Below, in pieces: positions 25,999-35,829 of a stretch of 56,189 nucleotides of DNA; position 1 is the first letter of the stretch; the number at the start of each line of letters is the position of its first letter. The position numbers and the translations under genes are program-made. The stretch covers positions 1 to 56,189 of the forward strand of contig NZ_LGDG01000255.1 in assembly GCF_001279775.1 (NCBI RefSeq). The letters run 5' to 3'. Below the pieces are notes generated by a model. That model had not been told where the DNA came from and searched no databases. It saw nothing but the letters and a program-made list of their open reading frames with translations. This stretch comes from Streptomyces sp. MMG1533 (GTDB taxonomy: Bacteria > Actinomycetota > Actinomycetes > Streptomycetales > Streptomycetaceae).

Positions 25999-26895
25999 TC
26001 ACCGCCTCGCAGCACGCGCCAGCTGGTCCAGCGTCGCCGCCACCGCCGGCACCAGGGCCAGGTCGGGCAGCGTGAGCGCGACGATCTCCCGCCGGACCGC
26101 CGGCTCCAGCGTCACCGTCCGCGCACCCCGTGGCCGTACGGACTCGACGGCGAGCTGCGGCAGGACCGCGACGCCCAGACCGGCGCCCACCAGGCCGACC
26201 ACCGCCGGATAGTCGTCGGTCGCGAAGTCGATGCGGGGCGTGAAGCCGGCGCTCTCGCACACCTCGACGAGCTGGCCGCGGCAGCGCGGGCAGCCCGCGA
26301 TCCATGGTTCCCGGGCGAGTTCGCCGATGGCCACCGACTCCGCGCGCGCGAGCCGGTGCCGTTCGGGTACGAGGGCGACGAGCCGGTCGGTCAGCAGCGG
26401 CCGTACGACGAGGTCGTCCCACTCCTCGGCGCCCGCCGCCCCCTCGTACCGGAAGGCGAGTGCCACGTCGCAGTCGCCCTCGCGCAACAGACCGACGGAC
26501 TGCGGTGGTTCGGCCTCCTCCAGGGAGACGCGGGTGCCGGGGTGTTCGGCGCGCAGGGCGGCGAGGGCCGTCGGTACGAGGGTGGAGCTGCCGCTGGGAA
26601 AGGAGACGAGCCGGACCCGCCCGGCCCGCAGCCCCGCGATGGCGGCGACCTCCTCCTCGGCCGCGGTGAGCCCGGCGAGGATCCCGGCGGCGTGCCGCAC
26701 GAGCGCTTCACCGGCCTGGGTCAGGCGCATCTCGCGTCCGCTGCGAATGAGCAGCGGCGTGCCGACGGACGCCTCCAGGGCCTTCATCTGCTGGCTGACG
26801 GCGGGCTGGGTGCAGCCCAGTTCGCGCCCCGCCGCCGAGAAGGAGCCGGTGGCGGCGACGGCGCGCAGCACGCGGAGATGACGGGCCTCGATCAC
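25999..26895 (-). CDS. LysR-type transcriptional regulator
   Basis: Transcription factor of about 298 residues with the classical layout. The N-terminal winged helix-turn-helix is at residues 5-62 (LRVLRAVAATGSFSAAGRELGCTQPAVSQQMKAL, split over two helices). The effector domain of two Rossmann-like halves runs from about 90 to 295 (GRVRLVSFPSGSSTLVP, VVGLVGAGLGVAVLPQL). GTG 26895 starts exactly at the conserved N-terminus (VIEARHLRVL), but its ribosome site is weak. The gene is divergent from the MOSC-domain gene with 80 bp between them, so it may regulate that gene and itself from a shared operator. The effector is unknown. Longer readings upstream of 26895 run into the MOSC gene's own coding region and are rejected. 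Confidence 0.9.
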   Translation of the reverse strand: MIEARHLRVLRAVAATGSFSAAGRELGCTQPAVSQQMKALEASVGTPLLIRSGREMRLTQAGEALVRHAAGILAGLTAAEEEVAAIAGLRAGRVRLVSFPSGSSTLVPTALAALRAEHPGTRVSLEEAEPPQSVGLLREGDCDVALAFRYEGAAGAEEWDDLVVRPLLTDRLVALVPERHRLARAESVAIGELAREPWIAGCPRCRGQLVEVCESAGFTPRIDFATDDYPAVVGLVGAGLGVAVLPQLAVESVRPRGARTVTLEPAVRREIVALTLPDLALVPAVAATLDQLARAARR

Positions 26896-26975
26896 TCGAC
26901 GAGCATAAGCGGAGCTTGGGGGCTCCGCAGAAAACTCCGTCGACACTTTGGGGCGCGGTCGCCTACCGTGCGCGC

Positions 26976-27641
26976 ATGAAACTTCTCTCGGTGAATCTGG
27001 GCCGCGCGAAGGCCGTGCCGTACACGGACCAGCCGGAAGGACTGACCGGCATCGACAAAAAGCCGACCAGTGGGCCGGTGAAGGTGTCGGCGCCCGGACC
27101 GAAGGGGGTCGGGGCGAGCGGGCTCGCCGGAGACACGGTGTGCGACACACGGCATCACGGCGGCGATGACCAGGCCGTGTACGCGGTGGCCCGCGAGGAC
27201 CTGGACGACTGGGAGCGGGAACTGGGGCGCACGCTGGCGAACGGCGCCTTCGGCGAGAACCTCACGACGGAGGGCGTCGACGTCTCCGGCGCGCTGATCG
27301 GTGAGCGCTGGCGCGTCGGGTCCGTGGTGCTGGAAGTCAGCAGTGGGCGGATCCCGTGCCTCACCTTCCAGGGCCATGTGGGTGAGCAGCGGTGGGTGAA
27401 GCGATTCACGCAGAAGGGAGCGTCGGGGGCGTACCTACGGGTGATCCAGCCGGGCGAGATCCGTGCCGGGGACCGCATGGAGATCGTCCACCGGCCCGAC
27501 CACGACGTGACGGTGGCCCTGGTGTTCCGGGCGATCACGACCGAGCGGCACCTGCAGCCGCGGCTGCTGGCGGCGGGAGAGGCGCTGCACTCGGAAGTGC
27601 AGGAGTGGGCGCGGCAGTACGTGGCCAAGCACGGAGCCTGA
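26976..27641 (+). CDS. MOSC domain protein, YiiM-like
   Basis: Protein of 221 residues with a MOSC domain, the fold of molybdenum-cofactor sulfurase C-termini and YiiM/YuaD proteins. These handle sulfur or the molybdenum cofactor in N-hydroxylated compound reduction. Visible features are the N-terminal MKLLSVNLGRAK, the DTRHHGGDDQAVYA motif, FGENLTTEG, and the conserved Cys in GRIPCLTFQGH. The C-terminal alpha-helical segment (ITTERHLQPRLLAAGEAL) matches the YiiM 3-alpha domain. ATG 26976 is chosen from homology of the N-terminus. The divergent LysR gene is the likely regulator. Confidence 0.88.
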   Translation: MKLLSVNLGRAKAVPYTDQPEGLTGIDKKPTSGPVKVSAPGPKGVGASGLAGDTVCDTRHHGGDDQAVYAVAREDLDDWERELGRTLANGAFGENLTTEGVDVSGALIGERWRVGSVVLEVSSGRIPCLTFQGHVGEQRWVKRFTQKGASGAYLRVIQPGEIRAGDRMEIVHRPDHDVTVALVFRAITTERHLQPRLLAAGEALHSEVQEWARQYVAKHGA

Positions 27642-27738
27642 CGAGCGCGCACGGGGCCGGCGTTCGCCGGGTCTTCACGCACCGGGAGGCCCTGTGCAGA
27701 GAGCGGACGCGCTCAGTCCGGGTCATTAACCTTGCGCC

Positions 27739-28512
27739 ATGACAACGGCTCTCATCACGGGTTCCACCGCGGGCATCGGCGCCGCCTTCGCGCGACGGCT
27801 GGCGGCGGACGGGCACAACCTCGTCCTCGTCGCCCGCGACACCAAGCGGCTGCGGGAACAGGCGACCGAACTGCACGACCGGCACGGCGTCGAGGCGGAG
27901 GTCCTCACCGCCGACCTGGCCACCGACGGCGGCATCGAGGCGGTCGCCGCCCGGCTGGCCGACCGCAGGAACCCCGTCGACCTGCTGATCAACAACGCGG
28001 GCTTCGGCAACAAGGGCCGCTATCTCGACGTGTCCATGGCCGACGAGCTGACGATGCTCAAGGTGCACTGCGAGGCGGTGCTGCGACTGACGTCGGCGGC
28101 GACCGAGGCGATGCGCGAGCGTGGCCGAGGCGGTGTCGTCAACGTCGCCTCGGTCGCGGCCTTCGTGCCGCGCGGGACGTACGGCGCGTCCAAGGCGTGG
28201 GTCGTGCAGTTCACTCAGGGGGCGGCGCGGGATCTCGCGGGGAGCGGGGTGCGGTTGATGGCGCTGTGTCCCGGCTTCGTGCGCACCGAGTTCCACCAGC
28301 GGGCCGGGATGGGGACGGACAACATTCCGGGGTGGATGTGGCTCGATGCGGACAAGCTGGTGGCGACGGCGCTCAACGATCTGGCGCGGGGGAAGTCGTT
28401 GTCGATTCCGGATCCGCGGTACAAGGCGTTGATGGGGATGGTGAAGGTGGTGCCTCGGGGGTTGCTCGGGGGGCTCAGTTCGAGGACGGGGCGGAAGTAC
28501 GGGCCGCAGTAG
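27739..28512 (+). CDS. Short-chain dehydrogenase/reductase (SDR)
   Basis: NAD(P)-dependent oxidoreductase of 257 residues. The cofactor motif TGSTAGIGAAFA at about 8-19 and the stabilising NNAG (in LLINNAGFG) are present. The catalytic Ser lies in VNVASVAAF and the Tyr/Lys pair in YGASKAW. An Arg after the first strand (LVARDTKRL) suggests NADPH preference. The C-terminus (DPRYKALMGMVKVV) is typical of the DltE-like subgroup. The substrate cannot be deduced. Its last 38 bases overlap tail-to-tail with the 3' end of the large STAND-type NTPase gene on the other strand. Confidence 0.92.
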   Translation: MTTALITGSTAGIGAAFARRLAADGHNLVLVARDTKRLREQATELHDRHGVEAEVLTADLATDGGIEAVAARLADRRNPVDLLINNAGFGNKGRYLDVSMADELTMLKVHCEAVLRLTSAATEAMRERGRGGVVNVASVAAFVPRGTYGASKAWVVQFTQGAARDLAGSGVRLMALCPGFVRTEFHQRAGMGTDNIPGWMWLDADKLVATALNDLARGKSLSIPDPRYKALMGMVKVVPRGLLGGLSSRTGRKYGPQ

Positions 28513-31500
28513 GACCGCGCAGGGCCTCCACGACCCAGGCGACGGCACGCGGTTCCAGGCGTACGACGGCCGGGAAGGCATTGAGCCACGAACCCTCGCC
28601 GAGGAGGAGACGCACGGCGAGTTCGCGGCCGACGGCCGGGGCCACGACGGGGGCGAGGGCCACGGCCGCGGACGGGCTGACCCGATGCGGGCCGTCGTCG
28701 AGTCGGGCCAGCCGTGCGGCGCGGGTGTGCCGGCCGGCGGCGGCGAGGCACGCGATCAGGGTGTCCCTGGCTTCTTCGGGCAGCTTGTCGACCAGTTCCT
28801 CGGCGTAGTCGTACCAACCTGTCTCGACCAGCGCCGCGATCACCTCCTGCGGGGAGTGACGCCCGTCCGTCACGATCTCCTCGGCTGTCCGCAGCGCGAT
28901 CCGTGCCGAGCCGTCGTCGCCCACGGCTCGCCACGCACGGTAGAGACGTGTGGACGCCAGGGCGACCTCCGAGGCGACGTCCCTGGGCTTGACGTCCATC
29001 GCCTCCTGGAGGCCGTGGAGCAGTTGCCGGGCCTGTTCCTTCTCCCCCGTGCCGGCCATCGCCTCCGCGACGGCCGCGAAGGCCGCGGTCCGCATGTGCG
29101 GACCCTCGATGTCCTCGGCGGCCTCGGACGCCTTCCGGATCCGGCCTGCCCCGGCCAGTTTCCAGGCCGTCTCCGCACGAAGCAGGTCGACCAGTTGTCG
29201 GTCGCGCGCCACCAGCGACATCAAGACCTTGGCGTCGCCGTACTGCGCGGCCTCGGCCAGGCCGCGCAGGATCGCCCGCCACGCCTCCTCGCACTGGTAC
29301 GGCTCGAAGGCCGTGAGGAGCAGCGCCTCGGCTCGCCGCAACTCGCCCGCCGCGGCCAGCCGTTCGGCGACCCGGTCGGTGACGGAGTCGTAGTCGAGCC
29401 TGGCGTTGTCGGAGGCGTCCGCCGTGGGACGGGGCGGCAGGACCTGCTCGATGCCTTCCAGAACCGTGCGGGCCGCCGACACGTACCCGGCGCCGCAGAG
29501 ATCCTCGGCGACATCCGCGAGTTCCCAGGCCTCGTTACTCGTCGGGATCTCGTCACGCATGGTGGCTTCGAGGCGGGCGATGAGACTCGTGGCCTCCTGG
29601 AGATGCCCGGCCCTCGCGTGGACCACCGCACCGCGGATCAGGGCGTCCGTGGCTGCCCATGGACTCGCCAGGCCCGCCGCGGCGGTCTCGGCCGCGTCGT
29701 ACTGCCCTGTCGCGGCCAGTGCCTCGACAACCGCCAGGGCGACATCCGTGCGGGCGCCGCTCGATGCCGGGATGTGTGCGGCGCGCGCCTTCGCCTCCGC
29801 GATCCGGCCGCGGCGCACCAGCGCGCGGGCCAGCTCCGCTTCCGCGTCGCCCCGGAGCCACTTGTTGTCGATCCTCCGCGCCGACGCCTCGGCTCGGTCG
29901 AGTTCCCCCTTCCCGACGAACAGCGTGACCACGAGTCTGCTCAGGTTCGGGTCCGAGGGCCGCTCCGCGAGGGCGGCACCGACCAGTGCCTCGGCTCTGG
30001 CGAACTCACCGGCCCGGCTCAGCATCCTCACCACCGGCGAAGCGATGTCTTCGGCGAGGACGAGCCCTTGGACCTCGTCGAACAAGGCGTCCGCCCCGGC
30101 ATGTTCGCCGGCGTGCGCCAGGGCCAGCGCAACGCGGGCCAGCGCGGTGGCGCGCCGCGAGCCGCTCGTCTCCGAGCGGGCCAGCTCCTCCGCCTGTGCG
30201 GCCCGCCCGGTGTCCGCCCAGAAACCCACCACGTCGACGACCAGATCGGTCTTGCTGTCCCGCACCTCCGCGACGATGCGATCGGCCAGCCGGTCCGCAC
30301 GGTGACGAGCCTCCGGACCGCAGGCGACAAGGGCCCGGAGTACGGCCGCCAGGGCCTCCGGTCCGTCCTGGAGGTTGGTGCCGTACAGCTGCGTCTCCGC
30401 GTCGGCGAGGGTTTCGAGGGCCTGTCGACGTTCGCCGCGCGCCAGCAGGGCCCGGGCTACTTCGGCCAGTGCGCCCACGCGCCGCCGGGAGTACGGCACG
30501 GCGTGCGCGAGCGCCACCGCCTTCTCCGTCTGCCCCAGCTCGGCCCATGCCCGGCACAACGTCGCCGAGATGCGCGTGTTGCGGTCACGCAGCCTCGTCC
30601 GTCGCAGCGCGAGCCGCAACAGGGCCATCAGATCGGCGGGCGCGTCCCCGGCCACCCGCTCCCCCGCATCCCGTATCTCCGTCAGCGCCGCCGCGTCCGA
30701 GCCCGTGACCTCCAGCATCCGGTCATGACGCGCCTCGTCGACGGCCAGCTCCACCAGCCGGTGCGCGTCTCCGGCCGCACGCGCCAGACGGAAGTACCCG
30801 TTCAGCAGGTACTCCGGCGTGTCCTCGGGCCAGCCGCGTTCCCGCCACTCCTCGGCCCAGGAGTGCAACTCGGCCCGGTAGCGGTCGAGTTCGGGGCCGC
30901 CGAGCATCTGCCCGGCCTGGACCTGGAGTTCTTCGTGAGCGAGGAGGTACACCCGCACGCGCATGCCGAAGGTCCGCCCGGCCCGGGTCCGCAGCACATC
31001 CCGCACCCGGTACGGCACCGCCCCGGTCAGCGCGGCGAGATCCTCGGCCGTCAGTCCGCCGCCCGCGGCCGTCACCAGGGCCAGCAGGTCGTACTCCAGG
31101 CCGCCGGCCTCGATCAGCTCCTTCAGTTCGCGTTCCGCCTCGGCGCGGATCGCCTCGGCGTACGGGGAGTGCGGCAGCGTGCGGACGATCGCCGGGTCGC
31201 GCAGGGGATGGTCCGCCGGTACGTCACCGGGCAGCGGGGGGTTGAGGCGGCCCGCGATCAGGACGCGCATTCCGTACCGCGGGTGGGCCGGCAGCAGGCT
31301 GGCGATGCTGTGCGCCTCGGGGCCGGTCGTGACGCCCCGGTCCTCGTCCAGGCCGTCGACCAGCAGGACGAGTCGTTCGCCGCGCTGCTCGCACGCGTGG
31401 GCCGCCGCGCCGTACAGATACAGGAGATGGGCCTCGCGGGTGGACTCGGTCAGGTGGGCGGGCAGGGGCTCGCCGGCCAGTTCCGCCAGCTGTTCCAGGA

Positions 31501-31861
31501 CGACGTCGACGTACGCCGTCACGTCGTTCTGCGCGCCCAGACGGGCCGTCACGAAGAACGGGACCATCCGTGCGCCGGGGGGCGGGTGCAGTGCGAACCA
31601 GGACATCAGGGCCGTCTTGCCCGCCCACGCCTCCGCGCGCCACCAGGCGTACGGCGGGCCGGAGTCGGCGGAGCAGAAGGCCGTCAGGTCGGCCGACTCC
31701 CGCTCACGGCCGACCAGTTCGGGCGGGGCGATCCTGCGGACCTGCTCCCAGTACGCCGAGCGCACCGGCGGGGCGAGCAGGACGCTGTTGTGGTCGCCGG
31801 TGACGGCCACCTCGATGTCCCGCCCCGCGGCCACCGACCGCTGCTTCCCCCACCGGCGCAT
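28475..31861 (-). CDS. Large STAND-type NTPase with helical repeats
   Basis: Cytosolic protein of 1128 residues. The N-terminus (1-45) has AAGRDIEVAVTGDHNSVLL, a short beta motif common in front of Streptomyces NTPases. A NACHT/STAND-like nucleotide-binding domain follows: a P-loop-like EAWAGKTA at 77-84, lacking the first Gly, and Walker B LVLLVDGLDED at 164-174. A winged-helix-like segment (GGGLTAEDLAALTGAVPYRV) lies at about 290-310. From about 400 to the end the protein is made of TPR-like alpha-helical repeats (ALARVALALAHAGEHAGA; RAEALLLTAFEPY). This is the sensor-type layout of STAND ATPases, used in signalling and in some anti-phage systems. No toxic effector domain is recognised. ATG 31861 has no clear ribosome site; a start further in is possible. 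Confidence 0.8.
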   Translation of the reverse strand: MRRWGKQRSVAAGRDIEVAVTGDHNSVLLAPPVRSAYWEQVRRIAPPELVGRERESADLTAFCSADSGPPYAWWRAEAWAGKTALMSWFALHPPPGARMVPFFVTARLGAQNDVTAYVDVVLEQLAELAGEPLPAHLTESTREAHLLYLYGAAAHACEQRGERLVLLVDGLDEDRGVTTGPEAHSIASLLPAHPRYGMRVLIAGRLNPPLPGDVPADHPLRDPAIVRTLPHSPYAEAIRAEAERELKELIEAGGLEYDLLALVTAAGGGLTAEDLAALTGAVPYRVRDVLRTRAGRTFGMRVRVYLLAHEELQVQAGQMLGGPELDRYRAELHSWAEEWRERGWPEDTPEYLLNGYFRLARAAGDAHRLVELAVDEARHDRMLEVTGSDAAALTEIRDAGERVAGDAPADLMALLRLALRRTRLRDRNTRISATLCRAWAELGQTEKAVALAHAVPYSRRRVGALAEVARALLARGERRQALETLADAETQLYGTNLQDGPEALAAVLRALVACGPEARHRADRLADRIVAEVRDSKTDLVVDVVGFWADTGRAAQAEELARSETSGSRRATALARVALALAHAGEHAGADALFDEVQGLVLAEDIASPVVRMLSRAGEFARAEALVGAALAERPSDPNLSRLVVTLFVGKGELDRAEASARRIDNKWLRGDAEAELARALVRRGRIAEAKARAAHIPASSGARTDVALAVVEALAATGQYDAAETAAAGLASPWAATDALIRGAVVHARAGHLQEATSLIARLEATMRDEIPTSNEAWELADVAEDLCGAGYVSAARTVLEGIEQVLPPRPTADASDNARLDYDSVTDRVAERLAAAGELRRAEALLLTAFEPYQCEEAWRAILRGLAEAAQYGDAKVLMSLVARDRQLVDLLRAETAWKLAGAGRIRKASEAAEDIEGPHMRTAAFAAVAEAMAGTGEKEQARQLLHGLQEAMDVKPRDVASEVALASTRLYRAWRAVGDDGSARIALRTAEEIVTDGRHSPQEVIAALVETGWYDYAEELVDKLPEEARDTLIACLAAAGRHTRAARLARLDDGPHRVSPSAAVALAPVVAPAVGRELAVRLLLGEGSWLNAFPAVVRLEPRAVAWVVEALRGPTAARTSAPSSN

Positions 31862-31956
31862 GGCGTCATGATGCCAAACGCACAGGAGGCGCCGGGGCGT
31901 CCCGGTGGGAGAATGGTGCTGTTCAGCCGGGTCCAGGGGGGCCGGGAGGTGACGTC

Positions 31957-32652
31957 ATGACCTTCGTACAGCTCATTGACTGCAGGACCAGTCGGTTCGA
32001 CGAGATGAACCGGCTGATGGACGCGTGGGTCGAGCAGACCCGGGGGAAGCGGACCGCGACGCATGCGGTGGTCGGGAAGGACCTTTCGGACGCGTCGCAC
32101 TTCGTCGAGATCGTGGAGTTTCCGTCGTACGAAGAAGCGATGCGGAACTCCAATCTGCCCGAGACCGAACGGATCTTCCGGGAGCTGGTCGCCCTGTGTG
32201 ACGGGATGCCGACGTTCACCGACCTGGACGTGGTGCGCGACGAGCAGCTCAACCGTGGGGTGGCGCGGGAGTTCTTCGAGGAGGCCGGGCGGGGCGAGGC
32301 TCAGGCGCTGTTCGGGCGGTTCACGGACGACTACGTGGACCATGACCCGGCCAATCCGCAGGACCTCGGTCTGCAGGGCGCGCGGGAGGAGTACGCCGGG
32401 TGGCGGCAGGCCTTCGAGTTCTCCTTCCGGGTGGACGACCAGGTCGCCGAAGGGGACCGGGTGTGCACGCGGTGGTCTTGGGCCGGGCGGCAGACGGGCG
32501 AGTTCCTGGGGATCCCGGCCACCGGCCAGGAGGTCGCCATGACGGGCACGACCTGGCACCGGTTCCGGGACGGGAGGATCTGCGAGGGGTGGTGGCAGTA
32601 CGACCGGGCGGGGCTGCTGGAGCAGCTGGGGGCAGTCGCCGAGACCCCGTGA
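31957..32652 (+). CDS. SnoaL-like/NTF2-fold protein with ABM-like N-terminus
   Basis: Two-part protein of 231 residues. The first 95 residues look like a dimeric alpha/beta barrel (MTFVQLIDCRTSRFDEMNRLMDAW, SHFVEIVEFPSYEEA, split across two strands). Residues 100-230 form a SnoaL-like polyketide-cyclase/NTF2 fold, with YVDHDPANPQ, GDRVCTRWSWAG, TGEFLGIPATG, and GRICEGWWQYD. This second half matches the ester cyclase group. The catalytic role is not defined. ATG 31957 has the strong ribosome site GGGAGGTGA. It is convergent with groEL1, and a bidirectional terminator lies between them. Confidence 0.85.
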   Translation: MTFVQLIDCRTSRFDEMNRLMDAWVEQTRGKRTATHAVVGKDLSDASHFVEIVEFPSYEEAMRNSNLPETERIFRELVALCDGMPTFTDLDVVRDEQLNRGVAREFFEEAGRGEAQALFGRFTDDYVDHDPANPQDLGLQGAREEYAGWRQAFEFSFRVDDQVAEGDRVCTRWSWAGRQTGEFLGIPATGQEVAMTGTTWHRFRDGRICEGWWQYDRAGLLEQLGAVAETP

Positions 32653-32665
32653 CCCGCGAAGGGGA

Positions 32666-32697
32666 AAGCCCCCGCTCCCGGAAGGGAGCGGGGGCTT
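32666..32697. terminator. Bidirectional terminator, 14-bp stem
   Basis: AAGCCCCCGCTCCC (32666-32679) pairs perfectly with GGGAGCGGGGGCTT (32684-32697) around a GGAA tetraloop. T-rich sequence follows on the plus strand. It serves both the SnoaL-like gene and groEL1. Confidence 0.92.
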
Positions 32698-32714
32698 CTT
32701 CGCGAGTGCGTGCC

Positions 32715-34361
<1,647 letters not shown>

Positions 34362-34467
34362 CTAGGTGAAATTAGCCGCGCCCCCGGCGCCCGGCTCACT
34401 AGTGATCGCGGGGGGCCAGGGGCGCAGCTCAAGCAATGTGCTTCGCGGTGAAGCGAAGCGAGGTGAA

Positions 34468-34776
34468 TTACTTCTCGATGATCGCGAGCACGTCGCGAGC
34501 CGAGAGGACGAGGTACTCCTCGCCGTTGTACTTCACTTCGGTGCCGCCGTACTTGCTGTACAGCACGATGTCGCCGGTCTTGACGTCGAGCGGAAGACGC
34601 TCGCCGTTCTCGAAGCGGCCCGGGCCCACGGCCAGGACGACGCCCTCCTGGGGCTTCTCCTTGGCGGTGTCCGGAATGACCAGGCCAGAGGCGGTGGTCT
34701 GCTCGGCGTCGAGCGGCTGGACCACGATGCGGTCCTCGAGCGGCTTGATGGCAACCTTGGAGCTGGTGGTCGTCAC
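34468..34776 (-). CDS. groS: 10-kDa co-chaperonin GroES
   Basis: Lid of the GroEL chamber, 102 residues and full length. Visible features are the [10 protein letters not shown] start, the mobile loop around [13 protein letters not shown] that touches GroEL, and the C-terminal [14 protein letters not shown]. It is the first gene of the groES-groEL1 operon. Two CIRCE operators and a good sigma-HrdB-type promoter lie 100-175 bp upstream. Confidence 0.97.
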   Translation of the reverse strand: MTTTSSKVAIKPLEDRIVVQPLDAEQTTASGLVIPDTAKEKPQEGVVLAVGPGRFENGERLPLDVKTGDIVLYSKYGGTEVKYNGEEYLVLSARDVLAIIEK

Positions 34777-34875
34777 GATCCGACCTCCCCCTTCGGAGAT
34801 CTCACGGGGTTAACTGTCTGAGGTGGCGACCAGGTCGATCCGTCGTCGCGGGTGCCGGACCTGCCCGTCGCGTAG

Positions 34876-34902
34876 TTGGCACTCTCCAGTGGGGAGTGCC
34901 AG
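34876..34902 (-). promoter_or_regulatory. CIRCE operator, promoter-downstream copy
   Basis: TTGGCACTC-N9-GAGTGCCAG, a close match to the HrcA operator TTAGCACTC-N9-GAGTGCTAA. It lies just downstream of the -10 of the groES promoter, where bound HrcA would block transcription. Confidence 0.88.
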
Positions 34903-34909
34903 AGCCGAG

Positions 34910-34937
34910 ACTATGACTGTGGTTAGCACTCGGTCAA
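34910..34937 (-). promoter_or_regulatory. groES-groEL1 promoter
   Basis: On the minus strand TTGACC (34937-34932) is followed by 16 bases and CATAGT (34915-34910). The -35 lies within the spacer of one CIRCE and the second CIRCE covers the start-site region. Confidence 0.65.
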
Positions 34938-34949
34938 GCGGAGTGCCAA
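34923..34949 (-). promoter_or_regulatory. CIRCE operator, -35 copy
   Basis: TTAGCACTC-N9-GAGTGCCAA: the left arm is a perfect CIRCE half-site and the right arm has one mismatch. It overlaps the -35 hexamer of the groES promoter. HrcA is the expected repressor; its gene is not in this window. Confidence 0.93.
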
Positions 34950-34974
34950 TGCCGTGCGGCGTGGCGGCGAGTTT

Positions 34975-35829
34975 TCAGTCGGCGACCTGGATGTAGTCCT
35001 CCAGCCTTCCCACCGTCAGCCCACTCTCCTGGATCTCCCGCAGCAGTCGTGTCGTCCGTTCCGTGAGCGTGTCACCGGTCGGCCCGCCCGAGGGCACCGA
35101 GACGATGTCGCCCGGCAGCAGACGGCTCTCGCCCTCGGTGAAGGTCAGCTCGCCGTTCTCCGCCGCGGCCCGCCACAGGACGACCGCCGCGAGGCCGCAG
35201 TCGGCTGCGGCGCGCAGGGTGGTGGTGTCGTACGTGCCGTAGGGCGGGCGGAAGAGGCGGGGGCGGATGCCGAAGCGGGAGCGGAGTTTGTCCTGCTGCC
35301 CGCAGATCTCGGCGCGTTGACCGGCGTACGGCAGTCCGCGTAGCGCGGAATGGTCGAGGGTGTGGTTCTGGATGCTCGCGCCGACCGACTGAAGGCGCGC
35401 GAAGTGGCCGTACCCCGGTCCGACGACGCTGTCCGTGAGGAACATGCTGACCGGAAGCCGCAGTTCACGCACCAGGTCGACGAACCGCGGGTCCTTCTCG
35501 GCGCCGTCGTCGTAGGTGAGGAAGACGACCCGGTCGGGGGTTCGGACGTGGTCGAGGACGGGCGGGAGACCCGGGCGCGCCGCGGGGCGCCGGGCGGCCG
35601 GCTTCGGGGCCGGGGGCAGCGGGGCCGTGAGCCCCCAGCGGCGGTACGGCCGTTCGCCCACGCCTTCCGGGCCGTACGACCCCGCCCCCTCGGCCGCCCC
35701 GCTCGGCCCGTGCGATCCCACCCGTTCGGCCGCCTTCTTGCCCAGCCGTTCGATGGGGTCGACGGACTGGGCGCAGCCGGTGAGGAGGGCGGCCGCCAGG
35801 GCGCCGGACGCCAGTGTCCGCCACCTCAC
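34975..35829 (-). CDS. Polysaccharide deacetylase lipoprotein (NodB/CE4)
   Basis: Predicted lipoprotein of 284 residues with lipobox LLTGC (Cys19), so it should sit on the outer face of the membrane. The CE4 fold begins at VVFLTYDDGAEKD (motif 1, with the catalytic Asp). The zinc ligands are in NHTLDHSALRG (motif 2, H-x3-H) and motif 3 is RPRLFRPPYGTYD. It would remove acetyl groups from peptidoglycan or another glycan. GTG 35829 overlaps the TGA of the upstream deacetylase gene (GTGA, 4 bases), so translation is coupled. The two proteins are paralogues and may work on the same polymer. Confidence 0.9.
   Translation of the reverse strand: MRWRTLASGALAAALLTGCAQSVDPIERLGKKAAERVGSHGPSGAAEGAGSYGPEGVGERPYRRWGLTAPLPPAPKPAARRPAARPGLPPVLDHVRTPDRVVFLTYDDGAEKDPRFVDLVRELRLPVSMFLTDSVVGPGYGHFARLQSVGASIQNHTLDHSALRGLPYAGQRAEICGQQDKLRSRFGIRPRLFRPPYGTYDTTTLRAAADCGLAAVVLWRAAAENGELTFTEGESRLLPGDIVSVPSGGPTGDTLTERTTRLLREIQESGLTVGRLEDYIQVAD

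Noticed and set aside
26896..27150. Upstream extension of the LysR gene to 27150
   Set aside because: It would overlap most of the start of the MOSC gene and lies before the conserved LysR N-terminus.
28685..31960. Open frame of over 1000 codons on the plus strand, antisense to the STAND gene
   Set aside because: Long antisense frames are common opposite high-G+C genes. The product is Arg/Gly/His-rich with no domain, while the minus frame has Walker motifs and repeats.
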